DNA from: Nocardia inohanensis NBRC 100128
GTDB taxonomy: Bacteria; Actinomycetota; Actinomycetes; Mycobacteriales; Mycobacteriaceae
Direction of reading: 5' to 3'
Length of the DNA: 64,000 nt
NCBI RefSeq assembly: GCF_001612945.1
Contig: NZ_BDBK01000003.1
Span: 62,001-126,000 of the forward strand
Made by a program: the position numbers and the translations under genes. Positions 43,894-52,231 of this stretch are shown here, in pieces (positions within the stretch are counted from its first letter, which is position 1; each line of letters starts with the position of its first letter). The notes beneath the pieces are model-generated. The model saw only the letters and a list, made by a program, of their open reading frames with translations. It was not told the DNA's origin and did no database searches.

Positions 43894-43998
43894 GTTCCGA
43901 CCTTATCGCGCCCGGTCACCCCCCGCGTCCGCCGCGATGCGTACCGCGACGCACGCCTGCGGACGTAAGGGATTTCTCGGGGTGCCCGAAAACGAAAC

Positions 43999-44024
43999 GG
44001 GCCGCTCACCGAAGTGAGCGGCCC
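43999..44024 (-). terminator. Terminator of accA3
   Basis: On the minus strand: an 11-bp stem GGGCCGCTCAC, tetraloop TTCG, GTGAGCGGCCC, then GTTTCGTTTTC. It lies 19 bases after the accA3 stop. The stable UUCG-type loop and following T-rich tract make this the clearest intrinsic terminator in the window. Confidence 0.85.
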
Positions 44025-44042
44025 GCCCGAAAGCGCTGTGCC

Positions 44043-45839
44043 TTACTTGATCTCGGCGAGCACGGTGCCCTGGGTGATGGCCGCGCCGGCCTCCACCGCG
44101 AGACCGGTGATGACGCCGGCCTTGTGGGCGGTGACCGGGTTCTCCATCTTCATGGCCTCGAGGACGACGACCAGGTCGCCGGCTTCGACGGTCTGACCCT
44201 CTTCGACGGCCACCTTGACGACGGTGCCCTGCATGGGGGCGGTCACGGCGTCACCGGAGGCAGCGCCGCCGGCGCCGCCGCCACGCTTGCGCGGCTTCGG
44301 CTTCTTGCGGACGACGCCCGCACCGTTGGCGGGAGCGGCACCGGCGCCGACCGAGAACTGGCCGGGGAGCGAGACCTCGAGGCGGCGGCCGCCGACCTCG
44401 ACGACTACCTTCTGGCGGGGCGCCTCGTCCTCGTCCTCGATGGGCTGGCCACCGGTGTAGGGCTCGATGGTGTTGTCCCACTCGTTCTCGATCCACTTGG
44501 TGTAGACCTCGAACTTGGTGCCGTCACCGATGAACGCGGGGTTCTCGACGATGTGGCGGTGGAACGGGATGACCGTGGCCAGGCCCTCGATCTGGTACTC
44601 GGCCAGGGCGCGGGCGGCGCGCTGGAGCGCCTGGTCGCGGTTCTCGCCGGTGACGATCAGCTTGGAGAGCATGGAGTCGAACTGGCCGCCGATGACCGAA
44701 CCCGCGACCACGCCGGAGTCGACGCGCACGCCGGGGCCCGCGGGCTCCTTGTAGACGACGACCGGGCCGGGGGCGGGCAGGAAGCCGCGGCCGGCGTCCT
44801 CACCGTTGATCCGGAATTCGAAGGAGTGGCCGCGCGGGGTCGGGTCCTCCTTGATGGAGAGCTCGTGGCCCTCGGCGATGCGGAACTGCTGGCGCACCAG
44901 GTCGATTCCGGCGGTCTCCTCGGTGACCGGGTGCTCGACCTGGAGGCGGGTGTTCACCTCGAGGAAGGACACGGTCTCGCCCTGCACCAGGTATTCGACG
45001 GTGCCGGCGCCGTAGTAACCGGCTTCCTTGCAGATGCGCTTGGCCGACTCATGGATCTTGGCGCGCACCTCGTCCGAGAGGAACGGGGCGGGGGCTTCCT
45101 CGACCAGCTTCTGGAAACGACGCTGCAACGAGCAGTCGCGGGTGCCGGCGACCACCACGTTGCCGTGCTTGTCGGCGATTACCTGCGCCTCGACGTGGCG
45201 GGCCTTGTCCAGGTACTGCTCCACGAAGCATTCGCCGCGACCGAAGGCGGCAATGGCCTCACGGGTGGCGGACTCGAACAGCTCCGGGATCTCCTCGATG
45301 GTGTGCGCGACCTTCATGCCGCGACCGCCACCACCGAACGCGGCCTTGATGGCCACCGGAACGCCGTACTCCTTGGCGAACGCGACGACCTCGTCGGCGT
45401 TCTTGACCGGGTCCTTGGTGCCCGCGGCCATCGGCGCCTGCGCGCGCTCGGCGATGTGGCGGGCGGTGACCTTGTCGCCCAGATCGCGAATGGACTGCGG
45501 CGAGGGGCCGATCCAGATCAGGCCCGCGTCGATCACGGCCTGCGCGAAATCGGCGTTCTCGGAAAGGAACCCGTAGCCGGGGTGGATCGCGTCGGCGCCG
45601 GCCTTGGCGGCGGCATCGAGGATCTTGTCGAAGACCAGGTACGACTCGGCCGAGGTCTGGCCGCCCAGCGCGAACGCCTCGTCGGCGAGCTTCACGAACG
45701 GGGCATCGGCATCCGGCTCCGCATACACGGCGACGCTGGCGATGCCGGCATCCTTGGCGGCCCGGATCACGCGCACGGCGATCTCGCCTCGGTTGGCTAC
45801 GAGGACCTTTGTGATCTGCGCGTTGGCATGGTTGGGCAC
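44043..45839 (-). CDS. accA3: Acyl-CoA carboxylase alpha subunit (biotin carboxylase plus biotin carrier)
   Basis: A 598-residue subunit. The biotin carboxylase domain has [41 protein letters not shown] (ATP loop) and [15 protein letters not shown]. The biotin carrier domain ends with [10 protein letters not shown], where Lys564 is biotinylated by BirA. It supplies carboxybiotin to AccD-type subunits making malonyl- and methylmalonyl-CoA for fatty acid and mycolate synthesis. GTG 45839 has AGGAGG closely upstream. A strong terminator follows. Length and sequence match mycobacterial AccA3. Confidence 0.96.
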   Translation of the reverse strand: MPNHANAQITKVLVANRGEIAVRVIRAAKDAGIASVAVYAEPDADAPFVKLADEAFALGGQTSAESYLVFDKILDAAAKAGADAIHPGYGFLSENADFAQAVIDAGLIWIGPSPQSIRDLGDKVTARHIAERAQAPMAAGTKDPVKNADEVVAFAKEYGVPVAIKAAFGGGGRGMKVAHTIEEIPELFESATREAIAAFGRGECFVEQYLDKARHVEAQVIADKHGNVVVAGTRDCSLQRRFQKLVEEAPAPFLSDEVRAKIHESAKRICKEAGYYGAGTVEYLVQGETVSFLEVNTRLQVEHPVTEETAGIDLVRQQFRIAEGHELSIKEDPTPRGHSFEFRINGEDAGRGFLPAPGPVVVYKEPAGPGVRVDSGVVAGSVIGGQFDSMLSKLIVTGENRDQALQRAARALAEYQIEGLATVIPFHRHIVENPAFIGDGTKFEVYTKWIENEWDNTIEPYTGGQPIEDEDEAPRQKVVVEVGGRRLEVSLPGQFSVGAGAAPANGAGVVRKKPKPRKRGGGAGGAASGDAVTAPMQGTVVKVAVEEGQTVEAGDLVVVLEAMKMENPVTAHKAGVITGLAVEAGAAITQGTVLAEIK

Positions 45840-45955
45840 TGAGCCTCCTGTGCTCTGAAAACTTCGTCTTGGGCAGTGTAGGCAGTCTGCCAACAACCGC
45901 CGAACGGGGATAGGGCTACCCATCGGTAGCACCCGGAAGTGACCGAGGGCACTCT

Positions 45956-45994
45956 ACAACTCTCGTAGCCTCTCAGGGTCAAGCCCCTGAAACC
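45956..45994. repeat. 39-base intergenic repeat, family A copy 2
   Basis: ACAACTCTCGTAGCC followed by TCAGGG, TCAAGC, CCCTGA and AACC. It aligns with the element at 32993-33032 with a few changes. It lies between sseA and accA3, where mycobacteria carry a SufE-like gene. Confidence 0.65.
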
Positions 45995-46044
45995 TCGAAA
46001 GCGGGAGAGCTCACGGGCCGGCCCCGAAACCCTTGGGACAAATC

Positions 46045-46941
46045 CTAGGAACGCACGCTATCGGGAATCGGCCCGGGTTCGGCACCCGTGACGATCGGAG
46101 CGCCGACCGCATTGGACCATTCGGTCCAGGAGCCGTCATAGTTACGCACCCCGGTCACGCCCAGCAGATAGGTGAGGACGAACCAGGTCAGCGCGGAGCG
46201 TTCGCCGATGCGCGAGTAGACCAGCGGGGCGATGCCTTCGGAGACGCCGCCGTAGATGACATCCAGTTCGGCGCGGGGGCGGAAGCGGGCGTCGGCGCCG
46301 ACCGAGGAGGTCCAGGGAACATTGACGGCGGTGGGAATGTGACCGGCGCGCAGCGCCTGTTCCTCGGGGCGATCGAGGACCACGAGTTCGCCGGTGTACT
46401 CGTCGAATGCGCGAGCGTCGATGAGCGGACGACCCAGGTGCGCCACCACGTCCCCACGGAACGCCCGGGCGGTCTTGTCGTCGCGATCGACGGTCGGGTA
46501 CTCGCCGAGTCCGGCGGACGGCACTTCGAAGGTGGTGTCGCGGGCCTCGGAGATCCAGGCGTCGCGCCCGCCGTCCAGCAGCCGGACGTCGGGGTGGCCG
46601 AAGAGTTCGAAAACCCAGAGCGTAGCGGCGGCGGTGCCATTGGATTTATCGCCGTAGATGACCACCGTGTCGTCGCGTCCGACCCCCTTGACACGCATGA
46701 GTTCTGCGAACCGCGCCCCATCCACTACGTCGCGGGTGCGAGGATCGATCAACTCGGTTCGCCAATCGATCTTGATGGCGCCGGGGACATGACCGATGTC
46801 GTATAGCAATATGTCTTCGTTGGACTCGATGATCTTGAGACCCGGCGCGCCGATGTTTGCCGACAGCCACTCCGTGGTTACTAGTCGTTCAGGATGTGCG
46901 TAGGAGCCGAATGAGTGGTGTGGATCCGGAGCGACGGGCAC
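46045..46941 (-). CDS. sseA: SseA-like sulfurtransferase with Ser at the catalytic Cys position
   Basis: A 298-residue two-domain rhodanese aligned along its length with M. tuberculosis Sse[65 protein letters not shown]. The active-site loop reads [10 protein letters not shown]. Codon 243 (46213-46215) is TCG, Ser, where the family has the sulfur-carrying Cys. The conserved WWA after KSN is also changed to GTA. It should be unable to form the persulfide. The SufE-like gene that normally follows is absent. GTG 46941 has AAGGA upstream. It is divergent from the regulator at 47117. Confidence 0.9.
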   Translation of the reverse strand: MPVAPDPHHSFGSYAHPERLVTTEWLSANIGAPGLKIIESNEDILLYDIGHVPGAIKIDWRTELIDPRTRDVVDGARFAELMRVKGVGRDDTVVIYGDKSNGTAAATLWVFELFGHPDVRLLDGGRDAWISEARDTTFEVPSAGLGEYPTVDRDDKTARAFRGDVVAHLGRPLIDARAFDEYTGELVVLDRPEEQALRAGHIPTAVNVPWTSSVGADARFRPRAELDVIYGGVSEGIAPLVYSRIGERSALTWFVLTYLLGVTGVRNYDGSWTEWSNAVGAPIVTGAEPGPIPDSVRS

Positions 46942-47050
46942 GGTGTGGTCCTTAGCGCGTGGTTGGGTGGACTGGGATGGCTTTCAGCGGTTCGAATCTC
47001 AACACCGATCGTAGGCAGATGGCGGTAACGAAACTCGTTTCAGATCACGA

Positions 47051-47089
47051 ATCGGATGATTGGGCGAATTAAGCGCAGCTTCATCCGAT
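47051..47089. promoter_or_regulatory. Inverted repeat between sseA and the Cys-rich regulator
   Basis: ATCGGATGA (47051-47059) and TCATCCGAT (47081-47089): perfect 9-bp arms, centres 30 bases apart (about three turns). A second small palindrome, GAAAC-TC-GTTTC, lies at 47030-47041. Candidate sites for the regulator. Confidence 0.5.
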
Positions 47090-47116
47090 AAAGTCTCCCG
47101 AGAGGAGGGGTGAGCT

Positions 47117-47953
47117 ATGTCCGATTCTTGGCCGCGACGACGACTGCTCGCGATCCTACGCGGCGCCAGCGAGCCTCTCGACGCGCAAGAACTGGCGCGC
47201 GTCACCGGCCAACATGTGACTACCGTCCGTTTCCATTTGGATGTGCTCACCAAGGAATCCCTGGTCCGCCAATTCCAGCAGCCACCGCGCGGCAGAGGCC
47301 GCCCGCGCATCGGATATACCGCTGTTCAGCGATCCGTCGGTTATCAGGAATTGGCACAGGTTCTCGCCGACCAGCTCGGCAGTGATCCGCGTCGCCGCTC
47401 CGAAGCCGCCGTCACCGCGGGCCGGGTCTGGGGCGCGAAAATGGAATCCGTCGACCAGCCGGTGGAATCGCTGGAAGACGCGAAAGATCTCACCATCACC
47501 CTGATGTCCGAACTCGGATTCGCGCCCGAACGCGATCACGCCACCGAGACCGAGGAACAGGTCATGATCCGCATGACCGCGTGCCCGCTGCGGGAACTCG
47601 CCCGCACCCACTCCGAAGTGGTCTGCGGCGTACACCTGGGACTGATGCGAGAAGTATTGGACCGCAACGGCGCTCGCGACGAGGTGAGCGTGCGCCTGCA
47701 CCCCTTCGTGGAGCCCGAATTGTGCGTGGCCCGGCTGGAACTGCTGAAAGCGCGTCCGGCCGAAGCTCAGGCGAACGCGGAACAGGCCACCCCGACCACG
47801 CCGGCCACCGAGAACGGCGAACCGCGGCTGGCGACCGCGACCAATCGCGTTGCGCCGCAACTGCGCAATACCGATCCGCAATTACGGAACGGGGACCCAC
47901 AATTCCGCAATGCCGACGCCCACCTCGGCAAGCAGTCGACGAACCAGCGGTAG
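47117..47953 (+). CDS. Helix-turn-helix regulator with conserved Cys/His cluster (SufR-like)
   Basis: A 278-residue protein. The N-terminal winged helix-turn-helix (LLAILRGASEPLDAQELARV, VTTVRFHLDVLTKESLVRQ) is ArsR/DeoR-like. A sensor part contains Cys156, His165, Cys170, His173 and Cys203 (TACPLRELARTH, EVVCGVH, PELCVARL). Three spaced Cys recall Fe-S sensing SufR proteins, but this is inference. The C-terminus is low-complexity with three 7-residue repeats (QLRNTDP, QLRNGDP, QFRNADA). GAGGAGG precedes ATG 47117. The last 72 bases overlap maf antisense. Confidence 0.85.
   Translation: MSDSWPRRRLLAILRGASEPLDAQELARVTGQHVTTVRFHLDVLTKESLVRQFQQPPRGRGRPRIGYTAVQRSVGYQELAQVLADQLGSDPRRRSEAAVTAGRVWGAKMESVDQPVESLEDAKDLTITLMSELGFAPERDHATETEEQVMIRMTACPLRELARTHSEVVCGVHLGLMREVLDRNGARDEVSVRLHPFVEPELCVARLELLKARPAEAQANAEQATPTTPATENGEPRLATATNRVAPQLRNTDPQLRNGDPQFRNADAHLGKQSTNQR
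47855..47917. repeat. Three tandem 21-base repeats within the regulator gene
   Basis: Units at 47855-47875, 47876-47896 and 47897-47917 (each CCRCAAYT... encoding 7 residues). The last lies inside the overlap with maf, so the repeat is constrained by two genes at once. Confidence 0.7.
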
Positions 47954-48532
47954 CCCGATACCGATCACGCTCGACGGATCACCGTCGATGCGATCCACGA
48001 ACCAGCCGCCCCGGCCATCGAGGGTGAAGGCGCCGGCCACCTGGAGCGGCTCCTCCGACGCGATATAGGCATCGAGTTCGGCGGGCTCGGGTTTGGCGAA
48101 ATGCACTGTGGTGGAGCTGCAATCGGCCGATTCGCCGACGATCGCGCCGTCGCGAATCCGCAGCACCGAATGCCCGGTCAGCAGATCCGCACTGCGCCCG
48201 GCCATTTCGGCCCAGCGCGCGCGAGCCACCTCGGCGGTGTGCGGTTTGCCTTGCAGCACCCCGTCCACGAGCAGCATCGAATCGCAGCCCACCACAATGG
48301 AATCGGGGAATTCGGCGGCCTCGGAACCTGCGGCGAAGATGGTCGCCGCCACATCCCGCGCCTTGGCCCGAGCCAGCTCGATCACGATCTGCTCGGGCGC
48401 GGTACCCGCGGGCAGTGCCGCGGCCACCGCGTCTTCATCGACATTCGATACCCGGACCACCGGCTCGATGCCCGCGTTGCGCAGCACACCGAGCCGTGCC
48501 GGGGACTGGGACCCCAGTACGAAGACCGTCAC
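47882..48532 (-). CDS. maf: Maf-like nucleotide pyrophosphatase
   Basis: A 216-residue Maf/HAM1-fold protein: FVLGSQSPARLGVLRNAG (signature SxSPxR) at the start, VVGCDSMLLVDG with the catalytic Asp, and GKPHTAEVARARW. It hydrolyses non-canonical NTPs to NMP and pyrophosphate. GTG 48532 lies 5 bases after the accE stop. It belongs to the accD5-accE-maf block. The 3' end overlaps the convergent regulator by 72 bases. Confidence 0.92.
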   Translation of the reverse strand: MTVFVLGSQSPARLGVLRNAGIEPVVRVSNVDEDAVAAALPAGTAPEQIVIELARAKARDVAATIFAAGSEAAEFPDSIVVGCDSMLLVDGVLQGKPHTAEVARARWAEMAGRSADLLTGHSVLRIRDGAIVGESADCSSTTVHFAKPEPAELDAYIASEEPLQVAGAFTLDGRGGWFVDRIDGDPSSVIGIGLPLVRRLLAEVGVGIAELWVPVP

Positions 48533-48537
48533 GCCCG

Positions 48538-48864
48538 TCAGTCGCGCAGGTGCGACAGCGCCGGGAAGGCGTACGGGGAGAACGGGGCGGAGCCGCGGTG
48601 CAGCAGGGTGGGGCGGCCCCACATATCGGCCGGGCCGTTGTCGGCCGTGCCGTTGCCGGCGCTCGCCGAGGCGGCGGCGAACACGGCGACCAGCGCGGCG
48701 AGTTCGACATCGCTGGGATTGCCCTTGAGTACCTCGATGACCGGTCCGTTGCTCGACGGTTCGGTGGATTCGACGACGACGGCGGCCTCGACCGCGTCCA
48801 GTTCGTCGACCGCTAGATCCAACTCGGCGGCGCGCAGTACCTCTTCGTCAGCCATGGTCGTCAC
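48538..48864 (-). CDS. accE: Acyl-CoA carboxylase epsilon subunit
   Basis: A 108-residue AccE protein: an acidic variable N-terminus and the conserved VIEVLKGNPSDVELAALVAV segment (about residues 47-66), then DMWGRPTLLHRG and AWxxS-type end. AccE stabilises the AccA3-AccD5 complex. GTG 48864 is used (GGAGGA about 9 bases upstream); ATG 48855 is an alternative. It lies 182 bases after accD5 rather than directly adjacent, and that gap holds a possible small ORF. Confidence 0.9.
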   Translation of the reverse strand: MTTMADEEVLRAAELDLAVDELDAVEAAVVVESTEPSSNGPVIEVLKGNPSDVELAALVAVFAAASASAGNGTADNGPADMWGRPTLLHRGSAPFSPYAFPALSHLRD

Positions 48865-48971
48865 AGCGCCAGTCCTCCTGTCCAATCACCGCCGGGGCGG
48901 TTATTCGCGGCCGGAAGATCTTCCCAGGCCCGCAAACGGTATTCGTTCCGGCCCTCGGAAACGAGAGCCAT
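48861..48971 (-). CDS. Possible small protein between accD5 and accE, 36 aa
   Basis: A frame starting MALVSEGRNEYRLRAWEDLP and ending GGLAL, whose TGA overlaps the accE GTG start (GTGA). GAAGGA lies right before the ATG, closer than ideal; the frame extends upstream to 49049. It reads like protein (few runs of Arg/Ala) but third-position GC is lower than in nearby genes. A leader peptide, or a remnant that couples accE translation, are the options. Confidence 0.35.
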   Translation of the reverse strand: MALVSEGRNEYRLRAWEDLPAANNRPGGDWTGGLAL

Positions 48972-49067
48972 TCCTTCACCATCTTTGCTCGGATGAGGCG
49001 TTCGTGCGCGGTACGAGACACTTGTCCTACTGGACAGTGTGCGCCTCATACCGCGCTTATCGCCGAT

Positions 49068-50705
49068 TCAGAGCGGAATGTTGCCGTGCTTCTTGGGCGG
49101 CAGCGAGACCATCTTCCGCTCCAGCAGCCGCAGCGCCGAGACGATCTGGCCGCGGGTGTGCGAGGGCGGGATGACGGCGTCGACGTAGCCGCGCTCGGCC
49201 GCCACGTACGGGTTCACGAGGGTGTCCTCGTACTCGTTCTGCAGCTCGAGGCGCAGGGCGTCGACATCGTTGCCCTCGGCGGCGGCGGTCTGCAACTGCT
49301 TGCGGTAGACGAAACCGACCGCTCCGGATGCACCCATGACGGCGATCTGAGCCGTCGGCCACGCCAGGTTCACATCCGCGCCCATGTGCTTGGAACCCAT
49401 GACGTCGTACGCGCCGCCGTAAGCCTTGCGAGTAATGATTGTGATCTTGCCCACAGTGGCCTCACCGTAGGCATAGAGCAGCTTCGCGCCGCGGCGGATG
49501 ATGCCGTTGTACTCCTGGCCGGTGCCCGGCAGGAAGCCCGGCACATCCACCAGGGTGATGATCGGGATATTGAAGGCGTCGCAGGTGCGCACGAAGCGCG
49601 CGGCCTTCTCCGAGGCGTCGATATCCAGGCAGCCCGCGAACTGCGAGGGCTGGTTGGCCACGAAGCCGACGCTGCGGCCGTCGATGCGGGCGTAGCCGAT
49701 GATGATGTTCATCGCGCGCTCGGCCTGCACCTCCAGGAACTCCTCGTCATCCACCAGGCGCTTGATGACCTCGTGCATGTCGTAGGGCTGGTTCGGCGAG
49801 TCCGGGACGATGGTGTCCAGCTCGAGGTCGGCCTCGGTGAGGTTCTCCTCGATGGCGCCCGCGGCGGCGGTGGCCGGGAAGCGCGGGGCCTCGGCGCGGT
49901 TGTTGCTGGGCAGGTAGGACAGCAGATCGCGGACGTAGTCCAGGGCGTCCTGCTCGCCGGAGGCGACGTAGTGCGCGACACCGGACTTCACCATGTGGGT
50001 GTGGGCGCCGCCCAGCTCCTCCATGGTCACTTCTTCACCGGTGACGGTCTTGATCACGTCGGGGCCGGTGACGAACATCTGCGAGGTCTGGTCGACCATG
50101 ACCACGAAGTCGGTCAGGGCGGGCGAGTAGACGTGGCCACCCGCGGCCGGGCCCATGATCAGCGAGATCTGCGGGATCACGCCGGAAGCCTGAATGTTCC
50201 GGTGGAAGATCTCACCGTAAAGACCCAGGGAGACAACGCCTTCCTGGATGCGCGCGCCGGCGCCCTCGTTGATGCCGACCAGCGGACGACCGGTCTTGAG
50301 CGCCAGGTCCATCACCTTGACGATCTTCTCGCCGTAGACCTCGCCGAGCGAGCCGCCGAAGACGGTGACGTCCTGGGAGAAGATGCAGACGTCGCGGCCG
50401 TCGATGGTGCCGTAACCGGTCACCACGCCGTCGCCGAGCGGACGCTGGTTCTCCAGGCCGAAATTCACGCTGCGATGCCGTGCCAGCGCGTCGAGCTCGA
50501 CGAAGGAACCCTCGTCCAGCAGGGCGAGAATGCGCTCGCGCGCGGTCATCTTGCCCTTGGCGTGCACCTTGTCGACCGCGGCCTCACCCATCGGGTGCTT
50601 GGCTTCATCCAGCCGATTGCGCAGGTCAGCCAGCTTGCCGGCGGTGGTGTGGATATCAGGGGCGCCCGCCGACCCCGGCGAAGGCTGCTGCTGGACACTC
50701 GTCAT
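49068..50705 (-). CDS. accD5: Acyl-CoA carboxylase beta subunit (carboxyltransferase)
   Basis: A 545-residue carboxyltransferase. The N-domain has [38 protein letters not shown] and [11 protein letters not shown]. The C-domain has [38 protein letters not shown] and [17 protein letters not shown], the biotin and acyl-CoA pockets. Sequence and neighbours match AccD5, the propionyl-CoA carboxylase subunit feeding methylmalonyl-CoA synthesis. There is no ribosome binding site before the ATG at 50705; a -10-like TACACT lies seven bases upstream, so the mRNA may be leaderless. Confidence 0.96.
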   Translation of the reverse strand: MTSVQQQPSPGSAGAPDIHTTAGKLADLRNRLDEAKHPMGEAAVDKVHAKGKMTARERILALLDEGSFVELDALARHRSVNFGLENQRPLGDGVVTGYGTIDGRDVCIFSQDVTVFGGSLGEVYGEKIVKVMDLALKTGRPLVGINEGAGARIQEGVVSLGLYGEIFHRNIQASGVIPQISLIMGPAAGGHVYSPALTDFVVMVDQTSQMFVTGPDVIKTVTGEEVTMEELGGAHTHMVKSGVAHYVASGEQDALDYVRDLLSYLPSNNRAEAPRFPATAAAGAIEENLTEADLELDTIVPDSPNQPYDMHEVIKRLVDDEEFLEVQAERAMNIIIGYARIDGRSVGFVANQPSQFAGCLDIDASEKAARFVRTCDAFNIPIITLVDVPGFLPGTGQEYNGIIRRGAKLLYAYGEATVGKITIITRKAYGGAYDVMGSKHMGADVNLAWPTAQIAVMGASGAVGFVYRKQLQTAAAEGNDVDALRLELQNEYEDTLVNPYVAAERGYVDAVIPPSHTRGQIVSALRLLERKMVSLPPKKHGNIPL

Positions 50706-50712
50706 GACGGGG

Positions 50713-50718
50713 AGTGTA
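50713..50718 (-). promoter_or_regulatory. Possible -10 element for a leaderless accD5 transcript
   Basis: TACACT on the minus strand, ending seven bases before the accD5 ATG, with no Shine-Dalgarno sequence between. A stem-loop (AGCCCCT with AGGGGCT, about 50731-50756) lies just upstream. Confidence 0.4.
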
Positions 50719-50865
50719 ACCAGTACCAGAGCCCCTTTGTAATCCCGTAGGGGCTACTGGCGGGTATGGTTATTGACTGCCTGCCAGTTAAAACGCCCTG
50801 GTAGAGGCAGGAATTGGGGCGGAAATCACGCGTGTTCCAAAATGCCGGGCACATCCTTGGAGCCT

Positions 50866-52065
50866 TCAGCGCATGACGCCGGTATGGCCGGTGGAGTATC
50901 GGCCGGGCTGCGGCCACACGGTCAGGCCGTGCGCACCCTTGCCGACCTTGATGCGGGCCAAGAGTTTCCACTCGACGATGTCGATGGCGTAGACCTCGCC
51001 GTGGTAGCGGCCCGAGACCCAGAACACGCGGCCGTCGGCGGAGAGATTGCCCATATCGGGGCTGCCGCCGCCGGGGAGCTGCCATTTGCGCACCAGCTGA
51101 TTCGCGGCGAAGTCCCAGACCGAGATGCTGCCCTCGTGCCGGTTGGTGATGAGCATCTGCTTGGAGTCGCGGGTGATGTACAGGCCGTGGGTGCCGTGCC
51201 CGGTCTCCAGGAAGCCGGTGTTGTCGAAGGTCGCGGCATCGAAGACGTAGATGCCGTTGGCGACCATGTCGGCGACGTAGAAGGTGCGGCCGTCGGGTGA
51301 GAGCTTCACGTCCTGCGGCTTGCCGTTGCGCCCGCCGGGCAGGTCGATCATGCGCACCAGGGCCAGGTTCGCGATGTCCACGACCGCCATCCGCCCGCTG
51401 AATTCGCAACTGGTGAGCGCGAACCGGCCGTCGGCGGTGAAGTCCATGTGGTTGACGCCGCCGCAATCGGGGACGGCGATGGCGTTCAGCTTCTGCCAGC
51501 TGTGCGGGTCGTAGAGGTCGAGCGAGCGATCGGCCTCGGCGACCACGAGCGCGTATTTGCCGTCGGGGGTGAAGTACATGTTGTACGGGTCGCGGACCGG
51601 AATCGGTTCGCCCGCTTTGCCGGTGCGCGGATCGATGGGCAGCAGGCTGCCGCTGCCGATGGGCAGATCGTTGTTGGCGTAGAGCATCTGCATGTCGTAG
51701 GCGGGTACGACGTGCTGCGGTTCGTGACCGCCGGCCGGGTAGTTGTCGACGACCTCGAAGGTGGCCTGGTCGATGACGGTGATGGTGTGGGACTCGCTGT
51801 TGGGCACGTAGACGCGCGGCAGGTGATCGGCGACGGCGGGGCTGAGTTCGCGGGCACCCGCGTAGACGTCGGTGGGTGAGAGCGGCGGCGGCATGCCGGG
51901 CAGCAGCGCGGGTGGTTCGGTGGTGGCGGCAGCGGCGGAAGTGCTGGCGGGCGCGGCCGTGGTCGGGCTGTCCACGGTGCCCGCATTACTGCCCGAGCAA
52001 CCGGCCAGCAGCAGTAGGGAGCAGAGCAGGACCGGACGAGCACGGTGCGCGATCACGCGACGCAC
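50866..52065 (-). CDS. YncE-like beta-propeller lipoprotein
   Basis: A 399-residue secreted lipoprotein: signal peptide with lipobox LLLLAGC (Cys near residue 22), a Ser/Thr/Pro linker, then a seven-bladed propeller. The repeats include PRVYVPNSESHTITVID, YMYFTPDGKYALVV-type, VKLSPDGRTFYVADMVANGI and GNLSADGRVFWVSG. It resembles the YncE/YVTN repeat family found on bacterial cell surfaces; no enzymatic residues are evident. GTG 52065 gives a clean signal peptide. It lies 166 bases downstream of lat on the same strand. Confidence 0.85.
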   Translation of the reverse strand: MRRVIAHRARPVLLCSLLLLAGCSGSNAGTVDSPTTAAPASTSAAAATTEPPALLPGMPPPLSPTDVYAGARELSPAVADHLPRVYVPNSESHTITVIDQATFEVVDNYPAGGHEPQHVVPAYDMQMLYANNDLPIGSGSLLPIDPRTGKAGEPIPVRDPYNMYFTPDGKYALVVAEADRSLDLYDPHSWQKLNAIAVPDCGGVNHMDFTADGRFALTSCEFSGRMAVVDIANLALVRMIDLPGGRNGKPQDVKLSPDGRTFYVADMVANGIYVFDAATFDNTGFLETGHGTHGLYITRDSKQMLITNRHEGSISVWDFAANQLVRKWQLPGGGSPDMGNLSADGRVFWVSGRYHGEVYAIDIVEWKLLARIKVGKGAHGLTVWPQPGRYSTGHTGVMR

Positions 52066-52231
52066 CGTGTCAGACCGGCATGGCGGGGAGCTGACATGTG
52101 CTCGAACTTTAGGTGCGCACATGGGATTCGGCGGCGGGTTCACGGAGTGTCGCCCGGCGGCACGCGGTTCCGGCGAATGCCTCGACGGGCGCCAACCGGG
52201 CGACTCGGACATGAACCGACCGCCTTGTGGC

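Noticed and set aside
43881..45842. A 653-codon plus-strand frame opposite accA3
   Set aside because: Antisense to a complete accA3; repetitive Gly/Asp/Leu content, no family match.
48993..50750. A 585-codon plus-strand frame opposite accD5
   Set aside because: Antisense to a complete accD5; same compositional artefact.
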